From Apostichopus japonicus (taxonomy: Eukaryota; Echinodermata; Holothuroidea; Aspidochirotida; Stichopodidae): 64,000 bases of DNA. Below, piece after piece: positions 34,706-47,201 of this stretch (position 1 is the first letter of the stretch; each line of letters starts with the position of its first letter). Below the pieces are notes generated by a model, which worked only from the letters and a program-made list of their open reading frames with translations, did no database searches and was not told where the DNA came from. The position numbers were made by a program, and so were the translations under genes. The stretch covers positions 16,335,499 through 16,399,498 of the forward strand of contig NC_092565.1 of assembly GCF_037975245.1 (NCBI RefSeq). The letters run 5' to 3'.

Positions 34706-37052
34706 ATCACTTTCATGTACTGTTGAAGGAGGATACAATTAGGTTTTGAAGGCTGAAATGGAAAGTATGACATGGATTTGAACACTGTACATATTAATCT
34801 TTGTACAGACTTCATAATCTTGTTAAAAGTAGAAGTAATCCGTGATTATATGTTTCAAAATGAGAAGTCATCAAATGCGATAAGAATTTCCCTTTGATAT
34901 CTTTCCTCCAAGGATATTTTTCAGATTAAAACAAAAATAATTCAACAAAACATTTGTCCACATTTGGAATGGTGGTTAAAGTATATTTTGTTGTCTGAGA
35001 AATTCCTGCAGTGTTTCAACATTTATGCCAGGATTCAGATGTGCATTAACTCTATACTTTCCATTGTGAAATATAGTAGGTATATCATGTACCAACACAA
35101 AACACTTCATATATTGCTCTTCAGTCAATGCCATTTTACAGAGTCATATTTTATTTTTAAGTTGACTACTTTATATTGCTGTAAAGTCTATAGAAACAAT
35201 TCATGAAGTTCTGCCTAAAATTTGTCTGTAGATATAACCAACAGCCACCTCCTTAAAAATGCAATGAACATCATCAAAATCTCAACACACATCTGTACAG
35301 GCTTTTGGAAGCAGCTCAATCACATTAACACAGGGCTTACAGTATCTTAGATAATTTAGACAATTCTGCTACTGACATATCACATGTTTACATCTTAGTG
35401 TCTACTGGTAGGAAAATGCCAGTGCCTTTTGTGTTTTTGGTTCTACAGGCAAGTGGCAAGCTCCACTTGCAATATACTGTAGCCAGTGTACAGCCCAAAT
35501 TGTGAGGCCTGTCCTGAATAATTAAATGCCTTCTGTGAGTATGTCACTGTAAAGGGGACAAACTGAAGAGATCCAGGCTACGTAATTGGATCATCTAATA
35601 TTTACATAAAGCATATTTTCATAATCCTCAGACTTGTTGCTCATCTCTCCGATTTTATTGGTATAACTGTCAACGAGCAAGCATTCACAAAATCCTCTTG
35701 ATTACAGAGTGTCATGGTATATTATTAATCACATGAGGGAAATATTTAACCATTTGTAGACTTTACTCTCTACACACACATTAGGGAAAAATCTGACAGG
35801 ACTATAATAGATACTGTGTGTACAGCTGTGGAAATTATTACCAACTACTGTATTGCTAATAAAAAAAATGGCAATGAAAGCGTGGTGCAAAAACCATTCA
35901 CCACAGACCAGGAAATTGTTGTTGTTGTTTTTGCAACATATATACAGTAGATGGGTGTGGTAGTACTAACAGTGAAAGCACAAAGCTTAGTTTATGATGA
36001 TAGGGTTAAAGGTTATCTTTTATTGCTTTGAAATCTGTTACCATATTGAATTAACAGTATATATACTCATTGAGTATTTAATAACTGGTTGAAGGAGCCA
36101 TCATTTGATTGTATTGTCTTTCATTGTATTTTCAAGCGTTCTATACTTTTATATCAAAAAAAAAAAATGAAAAAAGAAGTCTCGAAACATCGTTTAATGG
36201 ATTGATGGAAACTGAAAGGTTTTGAAATTATTGATCAACTGGATGAATACAATATTAAATACATCAGCTACTATACATGTCCTGTTAGTGAGTTGAAATG
36301 GGATTTGAACACTCGCTTGTACACGTTCAATACCCAGGTGCATGTGTCTGTTGTTTCACCACATGGACGCCGAATGTCTATATAGACTTGCTTCTACTGT
36401 GTGTACACACTTACATCTTATCCTGATCACAACTTCACAAGATGAAAACGTAGACAGAGATGAAGGCACCCATTATATAGATTTGTTGTTTTACGTCAGG
36501 TTTGCACTGGTGTTCCATTAAGACACGTCTCTCCCTTTACAATGTATACAACAAGTCTGAATATACTCTCTGTGTCCGAGACACTCGAGGAGGGCCTAGA
36601 CTGTTGTAACCTGCCTGGTAGGTGACATGTACAGTAAGATATTTATCATCAGAGATCTGTTAATTTAGGGAGGTACGGTGGTACTGTGTGATACAGTAGT
36701 ATGGCTGCATTATGTAGACGGAAAGTGCACTGTAGTACTGTAGGTATGTATGTATGAAGTTAATTTACTGACATGGTAAATAGAACCTGTACATATACAT
36801 ACAGTACAGTAGATTGAGTAAGTTACTGTATGACAGGCAATGATGGATTAGTGTGTTTATTCTGTGGCATGATCAAGTGTTTCATTCCGCTGTTGACTCA
36901 CATGTCATCAGATATATATTGGAAAGTACCTGTTTAGGGCTGACTCCTGTGCAGATTGGTACAGTGTTTATGCAGGTGATTTTATATTACAGTAAGACAT
37001 GTGGAACTGTTTCTGTGGTCCCATGACTAAAGGCCATTAGTAATTTAGTATT

Positions 37053-37255
37053 ACCTGAAATGTTTGGCATATAAAACATATTCAACTTCTCTCAAAATAG
37101 TATCCACCGTGTTCTGACCCTTGAACTTATTTCCAGATAGTGAGGTGGGTACCTTACACGAATATCTAATTGTGAGCAAGTCTCTGCAGCAGGGGAGTGC
37201 TTGTTGGAGCTGAAACATCAGTGACCATTTTTCAACTTCATAGCCTATTTGGAGG
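37053..37255. repeat. Dispersed repeat, copy 1
   Basis: Shares TTTGGCATATAAAA, GTTCTGACCCTTGAACTTAT and CATCAGTGACCATT with 39561-39693 in the same order. This copy has about 80 extra bases in the middle. Confidence 0.7.
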
Positions 37256-39560
37256 TGATATTTGTTAACCTTAGTGATAGATGTTTAAATTTTACCCCAA
37301 AGACTCTGGTATTGACTCAACATGTTCATTAGGTGTGATGTCACAAAAGTGTCACATGTGTGACATCATAGTTGGTCTTTACTCCATTTGAGTTTGTCTT
37401 TCACACAACACTTTAATATTGATTCATCACTTGCCATTTTCTGTGTATGTGACACCATATGACCCTGTATACTACAACTCTGTATGCATATATGCTAGTA
37501 GTGTCATATCCCCCAGGGCTCCCAACCTCTCCCTCCTCACCCAACCTGCAACCATCCCCACCCCACTCGTCAAGTTTCTGTTTAAGACTACAGAATTTGG
37601 TTGAGAGTTTACATAGACTTGTGTACGTGAGTTTATGCACACTTCTTGTAAACAGCTCACTTTGACCTGAATTAAACCAATCAATCATTAATGCTTCATT
37701 TGCATGTTGTAAAGATCAATTTCAGGATGGTACAGTAGGTATTATTATCCTCATTTAGGAATTTCAGGCGTAGCTTTGTCTCTTTTATAGTTCTATTTTA
37801 AACTTGGAATGGGAAAATTTTCTCCATGGTTATTTACAGGGATCAATTTATCCAGTAATGCATAGCAAAAATGCTTTATGAAATTGCTATATTTTAAGTC
37901 AAAACTTGTACACATATAGCAGTTTTTGTGCACAGGACACCAAACAGTATTTTTTAAGACAAAGGCTTCAGAGCCCTCCAAATTTCTACACAAAAATTTG
38001 AACACTAAATTAGTCCCTGAACTGTGATCAAATTATGCAGCTGCACACCTATGTGGATTGATTGTAATCCATCATTACAGTAATGCCTGGGACTATTGTT
38101 AATACAAACAATACAAAACATCTTGCTTGACCTTACCAGGCATTGAAACAAACAGAGGGCGGTATAACAGAAATACAAGGGAAGGACTTTAGTGTCTGTG
38201 AAAGGAGTGTACTACGTTTCTCGAAGCAAGTAGTTTAAGCCTTTGTTTTGGCCTTTTGTGAGGATGTTAGTTATTGGCAGATTGTGATACTGTACCCTAC
38301 CTCTCTAGTACTAGAGAGATGATGAACATAGATAGCAGTGTTACCGGATTTTAGCAATGTTTTCAGAACATCTCATGTTCTTTACTTTTTCTTATGGCAT
38401 TAAAAGATTCCAGAAAATATGAATGATACATCTCTTTTAATTTTATTAAACTGAATGAAGGATAATTATTATGGTTGTTCATAGGAGTGTGCTTCCCTTT
38501 ATTCCTAAAGTAAAACTACTTTCAATAAATGCACAGTCAGAAAGCTAAAGTTGCCAGCAATGATGTGACTTAGACTAGATTGTCCAGTCACTTTGTTTGA
38601 TGTATGCTGTCAGGTTATATAATGTTTTAAAAGGTCATGTTTCAAAGGCTAGAGATGATACAGAAATTTAACCATCGTTGATGGAAGCTTCTGTTCATAT
38701 TATTAATTTTGCATTAAAGTCCTTCAATATGAAATGGAACGGATTTGTTTCGAAAAATTCAGCCAAAATGTATTATATTGACAACAAAAAAACTAACAAA
38801 AAAACAAGTGTTTACTAGAAATCATTTTTAGATTTTTCCAAAACATGTGATCAGTGAAGGTTTCGGTTAAGTCCTAGGTATATGGAACAAAATATTTGCA
38901 GTAATATGAGATTGGAGGGAATGTGGTCATATGGATTAAGGTTAAAGCATATTTAATGAAGTCAGTAAAGGTAAAGCTTATACGTTTAATCAAGAAATCA
39001 ATATAATCCATAAACTTGAAGAAATTGTTCATCTACAGGAGTACAGATTTGCATGTTTTCAAAGAAGTTACACAATAAATAGGGTCTGATGTGCATTAAG
39101 AGAACAAATAAATAAATAAATTGCTTGTGTCAAATGCAAGGTTTTTAAAATGAAGGGTTTAACCTTGAATATCACATTCATTATTTCTCAAATTGGCAAA
39201 TTCTTTCTCAAAATTAAATTTTTTTTTTTTCATCTCACTTTTTGAGGTTTTATTGTTGAATGAGTAATTTTTTACTTCAAATAATTAAGTTTTTTTCATT
39301 CATTAAATCTTTTATTTCTTCCATTGTATCTTTGTGAATTCAGTATATATGTAAAATCTACATGAAAACTTAACATTGTAATGTCAGAGTTGGATTACTA
39401 ATTTTAAATATTAAAAAAAACAAAAAAAAAGATGAAAAAGAGATGGAAATAGCTGAAATGCAGATATTCTTATATGTCTGCAAATAATGCTTGTTATGAC
39501 GTCATACCAAATAGTTATGTTTTGTTTTGGGTGTTTTTCTTACTTTAACCATTAGAATAA

Positions 39561-39693
39561 CCTGAATTGTTTGGCATATAAAAAAATATTAAGCTTTCTC
39601 AAAAGAGTGTCCAAGGTGTTCTGACCCTTGAACTTATTCCAAGATATTGAAGTAACATCAGTGACCATTATTCAACTTCATAGCATATTTGGA
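39561..39693. repeat. Dispersed repeat, copy 2
   Basis: Second copy of the repeat at 37053. The middle section is shorter. Confidence 0.7.
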
Positions 39694-40094
39694 TAGGCTT
39701 GGTAGGCTCTGTGAGTGTGGTGTTTTGTAGGAAGTAGGTGGAACTTGTAAGGTGAACAGGTACAGTAGTACTATAAATGTTGACCCTTGTTAATAGTACA
39801 GTGACAAGGTTTCACTTCATTTTTACAGTATAATGGTGTGTGTTGGCATAGCTTGGATGTAAATTAGTAGGGAGAGGGGGATGGGGGGGGGGGGGTGTGG
39901 ATTTGTAACAATGCCATCATGCCCTAACATACAGTAGATCTGTTTCTGTAGTGTCTGCTCTGTAGTGTCTACATATATGTATTTTGGGTAAGATGTCACC
40001 TGTCTCATTTTCACTTCTCTCAATATGGTTTGGCCAATCAATCCTTTTTGTTTATTGCAACTGCTAAAATTTTGACAGCTGATAATGTGACTGT

Positions 40095-40138
40095 AACATG
40101 CCTGGAATATTGCTAACATGCCTGGAATATTGCTAACG
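40095..40138. repeat. Short tandem duplication, 20-bp unit
   Basis: AACATGCCTGGAATATTGCT is repeated twice in direct succession. Confidence 0.85.
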
Positions 40139-40959
40139 GTCACCAAGATATAATAATCTATGCTGCTCTCTTTGTCAAAAGTCATGCTGTACGCGTGTGC
40201 TAAAATTCCTGGCCTCTGGTGCAGATCGGTGTAATACACTAATTCTGTACACCTTACTTGGCATTTTTTTCTTGAAATTGTTGAATTTGGGGAGTCCCAT
40301 CTTAGTGTCAGCATGCCCTCTTGATTCTCGAGGTGTTTGCTTTTCTTCATCATGAAGTGATTCTATGATGGTAGTCTTTAAGGAGGGATTATATGTGGTT
40401 GAGTCTTACACCATCAGAGAAACAATGTGGACCTGCAAGGTGTCACCGCTTAAATATAGGGCTGTATGATTATATTATAACGATGCTCTGCTTACCAGTG
40501 TGAGCTAGATATGGCAGCCGGAGTGGAAGTCGGAACAGGTCTTGCGGTTATGAAATCAATTACACGATACAGGAGGAGTCTGTCATCTGATTCTCACTGC
40601 TCGGCATCAAACTCGACTTGACTACACACATTCTTCACTGAAGGAGTAGGGAACAATAGAGTAAGGTTGAAAAATTCCTGTTTGCTGCCCCCCGATAATT
40701 TAAACTTGGTGGTGTTGATTGAAACTTAAGAATTGAAAATTGGATGTGTCAGAGTTATCTTTTGTAATTTACTCATGATTTGATCATACTTTGATGGGTT
40801 GTTGATAAAAACAATGGCATGCCATAATGAAATCAAATTTTGTTTGTGTATTTTCTTGTCTAGCATATGGCAACTTGGAGGACAGGATTTATTCACGTGC
40901 ACCGCCCCCCATTTATGTACCCCAGTGCAATGATACAGCAAATCCTGCTATCAATATCT

Positions 40960-41780
40960 GCAACTCCCTTACTTACCCTGGTAGAGCAGTGTTATGATTA
41001 CCACTCTAGCCCCATCTACAACACCCTTACTAACCTTGGAAGATCAATGATTCAGATACTTTCCATCCAGCCCAATCTACCACACCTTACTTTCCTTAAA
41101 GTCTCAATGTGTGTTTGCCAAATTTTCACTTCAACCTTTCCAGCTTACTGCCCTAAAAGCTCAGTGAAAATAACGCTGTTCTGTGCAATTTTCATATTAA
41201 TAATCATTATTTTTATTGAGTTATCTGTCGTTGAACATTTTGAGCTGAATAAAATTCGCCAGATTTTTAACAAGTTCGTAGATTCTACAAACTGCAATCA
41301 AAATGTTCAAGCCCTGCCTAACAGATCATGCGCCAATCAAATCTCTCTGCTTTGTTTACAACTGTTAGGCATAGGACTTTACTTACGACTGGATGAGTAT
41401 ATATACTGTAGGTTACATTTTGTGTAATGAACATGCATATGGCGGTCGCAGTGGTTTTACAGTAAATCGTTCGCACCCTTAGGGCAACAGAAAATAAATT
41501 TCTTTCAATTGCGACAGTTTCTCTCCATTAAACCCACCATTTAGAATAAGAAACATTGAGTATGCTTCGGAAGTTTCTTTAAGGGACAGTGATATAGCCA
41601 CTACCTATATCCCTTTCTACAACCCTCGTTCTAACCTTGATAGAGCAGTCATTCAGCCACCATGTAGCCCCCTACAACCCCTTATTAACCTTGGAAGTGC
41701 AGGAATACAGCCACCCCATGTACAGTAGCCACACCTACTATCCTTGAGAATGCAGTTATACCCCAACTCAACCCACCTAA
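40960..41780. repeat. Decayed minisatellite with CTACAACACCCTTACTAACC-like units
   Basis: Degenerate units of about 55-60 bp recur at about 40965-41100 and 41605-41760: words such as CTACAAC, CCTTATTAACCTTGGAAG and GCAGTCATTCAGCCACC. A 186-codon ORF at 40867-41427 partly reads through them and looks non-genic. Confidence 0.6.
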
Positions 41781-42760
41781 TCCGCTCCTTATCGTGAAAC
41801 TCAGAAAACCGAGCGAAGAAAGGCGTTTCTGTAGCGTCCTATAACTAGAACGCAATGCATGCTAAACAGACAGCCCTCGTTAATATAAGTTCGTGAACTG
41901 AAATTGCGCCACCTCTTCAGTACACTTGGCTTACAGGGCGAATTGACCCAGTATTGAACCCTATTACATATATGTCATAGCATGTATACCCTAATACAAA
42001 TAAATAATAGTGGCGCTCGTCCGTTTTGTTTTCACCGAAATCTTCCCCCTCCTTCTCCAGCAAAAAGGACGTAAAAACCGTCTTCAACATCACTTATCGC
42101 AAATAAAGGTATGTGTCCAAGGAATTGCTAATATATTTGAACACGCTCATACTGTAGACTGTCACAAACAAGTCTACTGTTTCTACAAGGGTCTACAAGG
42201 GTCCACAAGGGTCTACAAGGGTCGACTATGTAGGTAACAAACCCAATTAGAAAACGTTTAGATTATTTAGGTCCAACTTCTTCTTGACCGATCTGAACTA
42301 TCAATCTCGTTTAGGATTAATTGATCGGACTAAGCAACACTTTTAGATTTTTCATCAAAGTAACTTTAACGTTAGTGTGCAACTAAAGAATTCGATTAAT
42401 CCCTCGATGATACATTCGTCGCCCATACACTTATTCTGAGCCGCCTTCATCAACTTGCTTGTACCATCGGTTACAGCACCGAAATCTTTCTGAGGGAATC
42501 TCTCAGCTAATGTAATGGTCACGGCGTTTGTCATTTTAAATAAAACTGTTATCAGTAATGCGTTTGGTAAGTGCCATTATATATCTTTCTTATCTGACTA
42601 GTATGTTAAAGTAATTGTATTTCTTTAACACTATACAGGTACGTGTTAGTTTAACCATGGAGCTATAAACAGATAGCTCCATGGTTTAACAGTTGAATTT
42701 TATTCTTGGTGTAAAATTAGGTCTACCAACAGTTCAGTACAACGACATTAGCATACCACT

Positions 42761-42792
<32 letters not shown>

Positions 42793-44026
42793 TGGATGAA
42801 CAGGGAGATGTAAAATGCAGATATGAAGGCTTGAATAGTATTGGACAAAACAAAATTCCCTAATTTTTAATTGATTATTCCCCAAAATATCTTAGCTCAG
42901 TATCAACGCCAAAGAAAACCCATAAGTATCATATGATAGAAGATCCCACGGAATGTTTATGAATAGTTTAACTAAAGCAAACTTGGGTGAATTAACTAAA
43001 TTGTCAAATTTAGTAAACGGAAGTAGTCTCCAACGAATGGAATTTCCTTTACGATAGTGAGAATTTGAAAATTAGAAAGTTTGAGAAGAGAATTCGTGTT
43101 TGTTATATAAATGTTATTAAATTACTTATCTTGACAAATTTTGTTATTAGTCATTTACCATATCATTTTGTGTACTATATACTTTTGCTTGTTAAGTGTG
43201 AATACAGAGGTCCAGACATTTTCGTTATTTCTTTCTTCCTGTCCTGCATGGAAGTGTGTCCTGCTTTGTTTCCCTAATTATATCTGTATATTGCATATTG
43301 GCAACAACAAATAAATGAAATGAAATACAAAACTATGGACTTAGACTAATACTCTCTCGGTGGAAAACACGTTTCTTGTTCTAATGATGTGGCTTGCTTT
43401 TAAATGTGTCTCTTAAATAAAAGCGTTTAGTTCATTTTCAATTGACAAAAATATACGGCAGTTTAAAAGTGCCATCAAAGTTTAAAATATTTAACCTTCA
43501 TAAGTTAGCATTTTGCAGAAATATTTTAGAGTGACGATAAGGAAATAAGTGGCTATTTCATCAGTATTTAGAAAATTTGTTTAAACGCAAGATTGTAAAA
43601 AAAGCAACAACTAAACATTTTGCAGAAAACTGTTGAAACGAGATAAACCTTTCATAAACTGTTATTTCAACCATTTAATTTTAGAAAAATGTTGAATTTG
43701 CCGACGTGGAAAGGAGTCAACATTTCAACATTTTCAAGAATATTGGTGATATTGCGAGATGTTATAAGTTGCTAAATCAACATTTTTTCAGAAAATCGTT
43801 AGTGTAAAGAAATTCTTATATCTTGATGGCACGTGAAAGCTGCAACAAAGTATAACAGAGTACAAAGTAGTATAAACAGGAAGTTAGCAAGTGAGAAGAA
43901 TTGAAATAAAAACTCCCATGTAGGCTTGGTACTCCTGAACAAGTACGATGAATAAGAGAAAAGGGCAATGTATTGTATTTATTTCACAATTCAATACAAA
44001 GCAGTGTGGTAAAGTTGTAACGGGAT
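41781..44026. other. Intergenic, no gene seen
   Basis: Includes a short tandem repeat of TCTACAAGGG (about 42180-42224), a hairpin at 42649-42690, a poly-A tract at 42761-42788, and AAATGAAATGAAAT near 43312 that may be a LINE tail. The ORF at 42010-42237 reads into the tandem repeat and is not supported. Confidence 0.45.
42649..42690. repeat. Hairpin-forming inverted repeat
   Basis: GTTTAACCATGGAGCTA pairs with TAGCTCCATGGTTTAAC across a loop of about 8 bases, with one mismatched pair. Confidence 0.8.
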
Positions 44027-44106
44027 AATATTCTAATTAAACGAGCTTAAAGTGAAGTTTGATTTAGATTCTATCGAATCATATGCTTTGCAGGAAGGAA
44101 TCACGT
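44027..44106. repeat. DIRS 3' terminal arm, inverted repeat of 44205-44284
   Basis: Eighty bases beginning AATATTCTAATTAA and ending GGAATCACGT pair with 44205-44284 with two mismatches. From about 44,085 on, the sequence through 44,140 also matches the complement of the element's right end (GAGAAGCGCTGGCTGACTAA is shared with 48,475-48,496), so it is the terminal inverted repeat. Confidence 0.85.
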
Positions 44107-44204
44107 GAGAAGCGCTGGCTGACTAAATACCGTCATTTTTCAAATCGGCAGTGGTTCCATATGTAAAAACTGCTAAGGGGTGGGGAAATCAATCCCTGGG
44201 TGGG

Positions 44205-44326
44205 ACGTGATTCCTTCATGCAAAGCATATGATTCGATAGAATCTAAATCAAACTTCACGTTAAGCTCGTTTAATTAGAATATTCTATCTCATCATGCTT
44301 TGCATTCCAGACTTGAACCACGTGAG
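44205..44326. repeat. DIRS internal complementary region
   Basis: The left part (44205-44284) is the complement of the 3' terminus. The right part (44287-44326, ATCTCATCATGCTTTGCATT and on to CCACGTGAG) is the complement of the 5' terminus at 48494-48528. The two ends are thus joined at about 44,285, as expected of a template for a circular DIRS intermediate. Confidence 0.75.
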
Positions 44327-44479
44327 ACTTCAAAGCTTCATATGGCACACTGCACCAAAAGAAACCTGAGCAAGTCTCAATAATAAATAGAGAGGAAAAC
44401 AATGATTCATGTGATGTTCTGTTTTATTTTCCAGTTTCTGATATTATTCCAATAAAACATTGGCAAAATAATTTTGCAA

Positions 44480-45578
44480 AACCTTCTTTTTATAAAACTT
44501 AGCAAAAGTGGATGCATTACTCCAATCTGCAGTACTCAGTATTTGTTGAACTGGCTGCAGAAGTTGACGCTGCACGCGTACTATGAGCTGTAAATACAGA
44601 TGTATCAACACCCGATGCTGTTAATACAGCTTTAATCCACCGACTTAAAGTCTCTCTTGTGATGGCGTCATGCGGTTTTCTATAACTAATAAATAACCTA
44701 GAGCTAGTTCGTAGGTTTTCTGTTTTCTCGATAAAAACCTTTAAAACAGAATATATGCACAAAAGTTCGTCCTTTGAAAACTTATTAAAACATATCTGCA
44801 TCCCTACATGTCCTGGGCGAGTCTGCTTCAGCTTGTCATTAATATAAAACACAAATGATTGTTCTGTTATGTCCATAAAATCCAGATCGAGCAGATGAAG
44901 CGTTTGCACCCTTTGTGCCGAAATTATAGCAGCTAAAATAACCACCTTGTACGTCAGATACTTTAGTGTTAACTCAGCATTTCCTCCAAGTGACTTTACA
45001 TATTGGAAAACCATAGACACATCCCAAACATGACAACGTTGGGGACGAGGAGTTTTTAACTCAAAAACGCCTTTCATAAATCTTTTGATTAGATTGTTTT
45101 CCCCTATGTCCTTAGGGATCAGTACGAATGAAGATAACATGCTCCTTGCAGTGTTAATACCACTGTAACCTACGCCGGCTTCGTAAAGTTCAACTAAGAA
45201 ATGAAGGATCTCTTTGAGATCTGTTTGCATTGGATTAAGGTCCCTTTGACGACAAGACAATAGAAAGTTGGATAGGTAAACAAAATATTGTTTTTGGGTA
45301 CTTTGCCTCCAGGCCGCAAGTATAATTTCGGCTGGTTTTGGCGAAATTCCTTGTTCATATAATGCTTGCCGGAAATTAGACACGCTATAAGGCGCATTGT
45401 TTTCGAAAGAGGGTGCACCATACTCGTGCCTGATATGGATATTACCTCCTGTGAAGCTGGGAGAAGTAATGGTACCTCTATTAACAGTTCCATCAACTTG
45501 ACAAACCATGCCTGCGTTGTCCATACAGGAGCGATAAAAAGGCCCGTCGCTTGCTCCTGCTCGACTTTCTGTAAACAC
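44480..45578 (-). pseudogene. DIRS tyrosine recombinase, C-terminal frameshift
   Basis: The 353-codon frame from 45578 to 44517 has the phage-integrase fold signature. There is an N-terminal SAM-like core (STQKQYFVYLSNF), then the first catalytic arginine in AAIISAQRVQTLHLLDLD, and then HSTRAASTSAA with the H-x-x-R pair. The expected end, with tryptophan and the nucleophilic tyrosine, is not in that frame. It appears in a neighbouring minus frame as STADWSNASTFAKFY, with the Tyr codon at 44492-44494. An indel near 44,540 therefore separates the nucleophile from the domain. In intact elements this enzyme inserts the circular DNA copy. The N-terminal part overlaps the preceding ORF. Confidence 0.85.
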
Positions 45579-45760
45579 CTCCCTATCAAGCTGAATGGAG
45601 GAAAGGCATAAAAATTGTGGTCAGTCCACTTTATAGAAAATGCATCAACGGCATGGGCCAGTGGGTCAAAATGCCACGACACAAGGCTCGATACTTTAGC
45701 ATTTTCCTTAGTCGCAAAAAGGTCAATATCTGGGGTACCAAAAACTGACGTTATATTCAA
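45194..45760 (-). pseudogene. DIRS conserved domain after RNase H (possible Dam-like region)
   Basis: The frame contains TPDIDLFATKENAK, DPLAHAVDAF, NFYAFPPFSLIGR and APVWTTQAWF, a block that follows RNase H in DIRS-like polyproteins. The FPPF core sits where DIRS elements are described as having a Dam-like methyltransferase domain; whether it is one here is uncertain. The frame then runs on over the recombinase start in another register. It is separated from the RNase H frame by a break near 45,770-45,910, and the intervening DNA still encodes related sequence. Confidence 0.65.
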
Positions 45761-45910
45761 AATGTTTTGTTATTTAAAGCCCATTCCGTATTAATGTTGT
45801 CACGACGAGATAAACAATCTGCGATGGTGTTTTGCGTACCTGGAATATGAGCAGCAGATATCCATATATCATTATTTTTACACCAAAGCCAAATTAATTT
45901 GGTTACGTCA

Positions 45911-46423
45911 TTACACTGATAAGATTTTGTACCCCCCCATGTGATTTATATATGACACAGCAGTCATATTATCGGACCGTATACCAACATGGTGTCCTCT
46001 AAGAGATTTACATAGGGCTTGTAGACCAAAATAAATGGCCAATAACTCCAGTACATTAATGTGGAATTTTTGGTGTGAACAACTCCAGAGGCCATTAGCA
46101 GTGGGCTGGTCTGTTGTTTTTAAAACTGCGCCCCATCCTGAGGTACAGGCATCACATTCTAATACCGCACCCACTGGTCCATGGTATATGTGGCAAAAAG
46201 CCTCATCTATATTCTTGAGCCACCACACCAAATCGAGACGACTCAACGAGGTTAAGGTAGTCTTTGCATTGAAATCACCTGTGGCAGATCTCAACGATTT
46301 TATTTTATTACATTCCAAATGTCTGTAATATAAACGGCCATATGTTACCCCTGGTAAATTGGCCACTAGAATACCAATAACTTCTGCTAACTCTCGAATT
46401 GTAATAAACGGAGCATTTAACAA
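45911..46423 (-). pseudogene. DIRS RNase H domain
   Basis: It shows LECDACTSGWGAVL (first acidic residue), NVLELLAIYFGLQAL (catalytic glutamate) and IRSDNMTAVSYINHMGG (the S-D-N acidic motif), the DIRS-type RNase H order. The N-terminal part (PFITIRELAEVIGILVANLP) is the connection to the RT. It overlaps the RT frame by about 115 bases in a different register, so an indel near 46,430 divides what was one polyprotein. Confidence 0.8.
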
Positions 46424-47196
46424 CCCTTGAATTTTTTGTTTTTTGTTTTTTGGTTTTGCATTTTCTTTCTGGAGTTATCGAGACTGTCATAGTCAAGGAA
46501 TTGAGCGTGAAACCCAAGAAATTTATTTCCTGTTTGGGTAGAATTTCAGATTTTTCATTATGAACAACAAACCCTAGTTCTGAAAACAAAGAAACAGCCG
46601 CAAAGACTGCTGTTTGACACTCTGCGAAAGTGTCCCCTTGAAGAAATGTGTCATCAATATAACCAAATACTGTATGACCGTTTTTTATCAAAGTAGAAAA
46701 CACAGGTTTGAGTAATTTCGTAAACATTCGAGGTGCACATGCTAGACCATTTTGGCAGACACTTATACTCGTACAAAACACCATTCCAATAGAATCTCAG
46801 ATATTTCCTGAAATTATTTTCAATAGAAACAGAATAATACGCATCCTTTAAGTCTATCGATGCCATAAAACATCCTGGTCGCATTAATTGTAGGACTTTT
46901 GGCAAATGGTCCATTTTGAAGTGGCGATATTTCACAAACTTGTTAAGCGACTTCAGATTTAAAATCAATCTGTAACTCCCGTCTTTCTTGGGAATAAAGA
47001 AAATGGGTGACACAAAGTCACCTTTTGATCGAGAAGTATGCCTGAAAACTACTGTTTGAATTACTTCTTGATCTGAAGTTAAAAGTAGCCAAGCAGGCAA
47101 AAACTTAGTTAATCGACCTGCTACTTGAAAATTAGGGTTCTGATTGAAAATTCCTAAATAAGAACCTACCTCACCCTGATTTGGTGAGGTGGACAT
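46308..47196 (-). pseudogene. DIRS reverse transcriptase, frameshifted
   Basis: Two overlapping frames (47196-46654 and 46784-46308) together cover the RT. The first has FFIPKKDGSYRLILNLKSLN, ASIDLKDAYYSVSI with the first catalytic Asp, and LRFYWNGVLYEYKCLP. The second has GLACAPRMFTKLLKPVF, the catalytic YIDDTFLQG and then FVVHNEKSEILP and INFLGF. The break is close to 46,760. All key RT motifs are recognisable, so the decay is recent or moderate. Confidence 0.88.
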
Positions 47197-47201
47197 AACT
47201 C

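Larger units (their letters stand above)
34706..40090. other. Intergenic, no gene seen
   Basis: AT-rich DNA without a supported gene. It holds one dispersed repeat pair (37053 and 39561, listed separately) and many TACAGTA/TACTGTA words. Confidence 0.45.

Noticed and set aside
39823..40353. 176-codon ORF on the minus strand
   Set aside because: Crosses poly-G runs and a 20-bp tandem duplication, with no similarity to a known family.
40867..41427. 186-codon ORF on the plus strand
   Set aside because: It partly runs through a decayed minisatellite, has no recognisable domain and no clear splice or promoter context.
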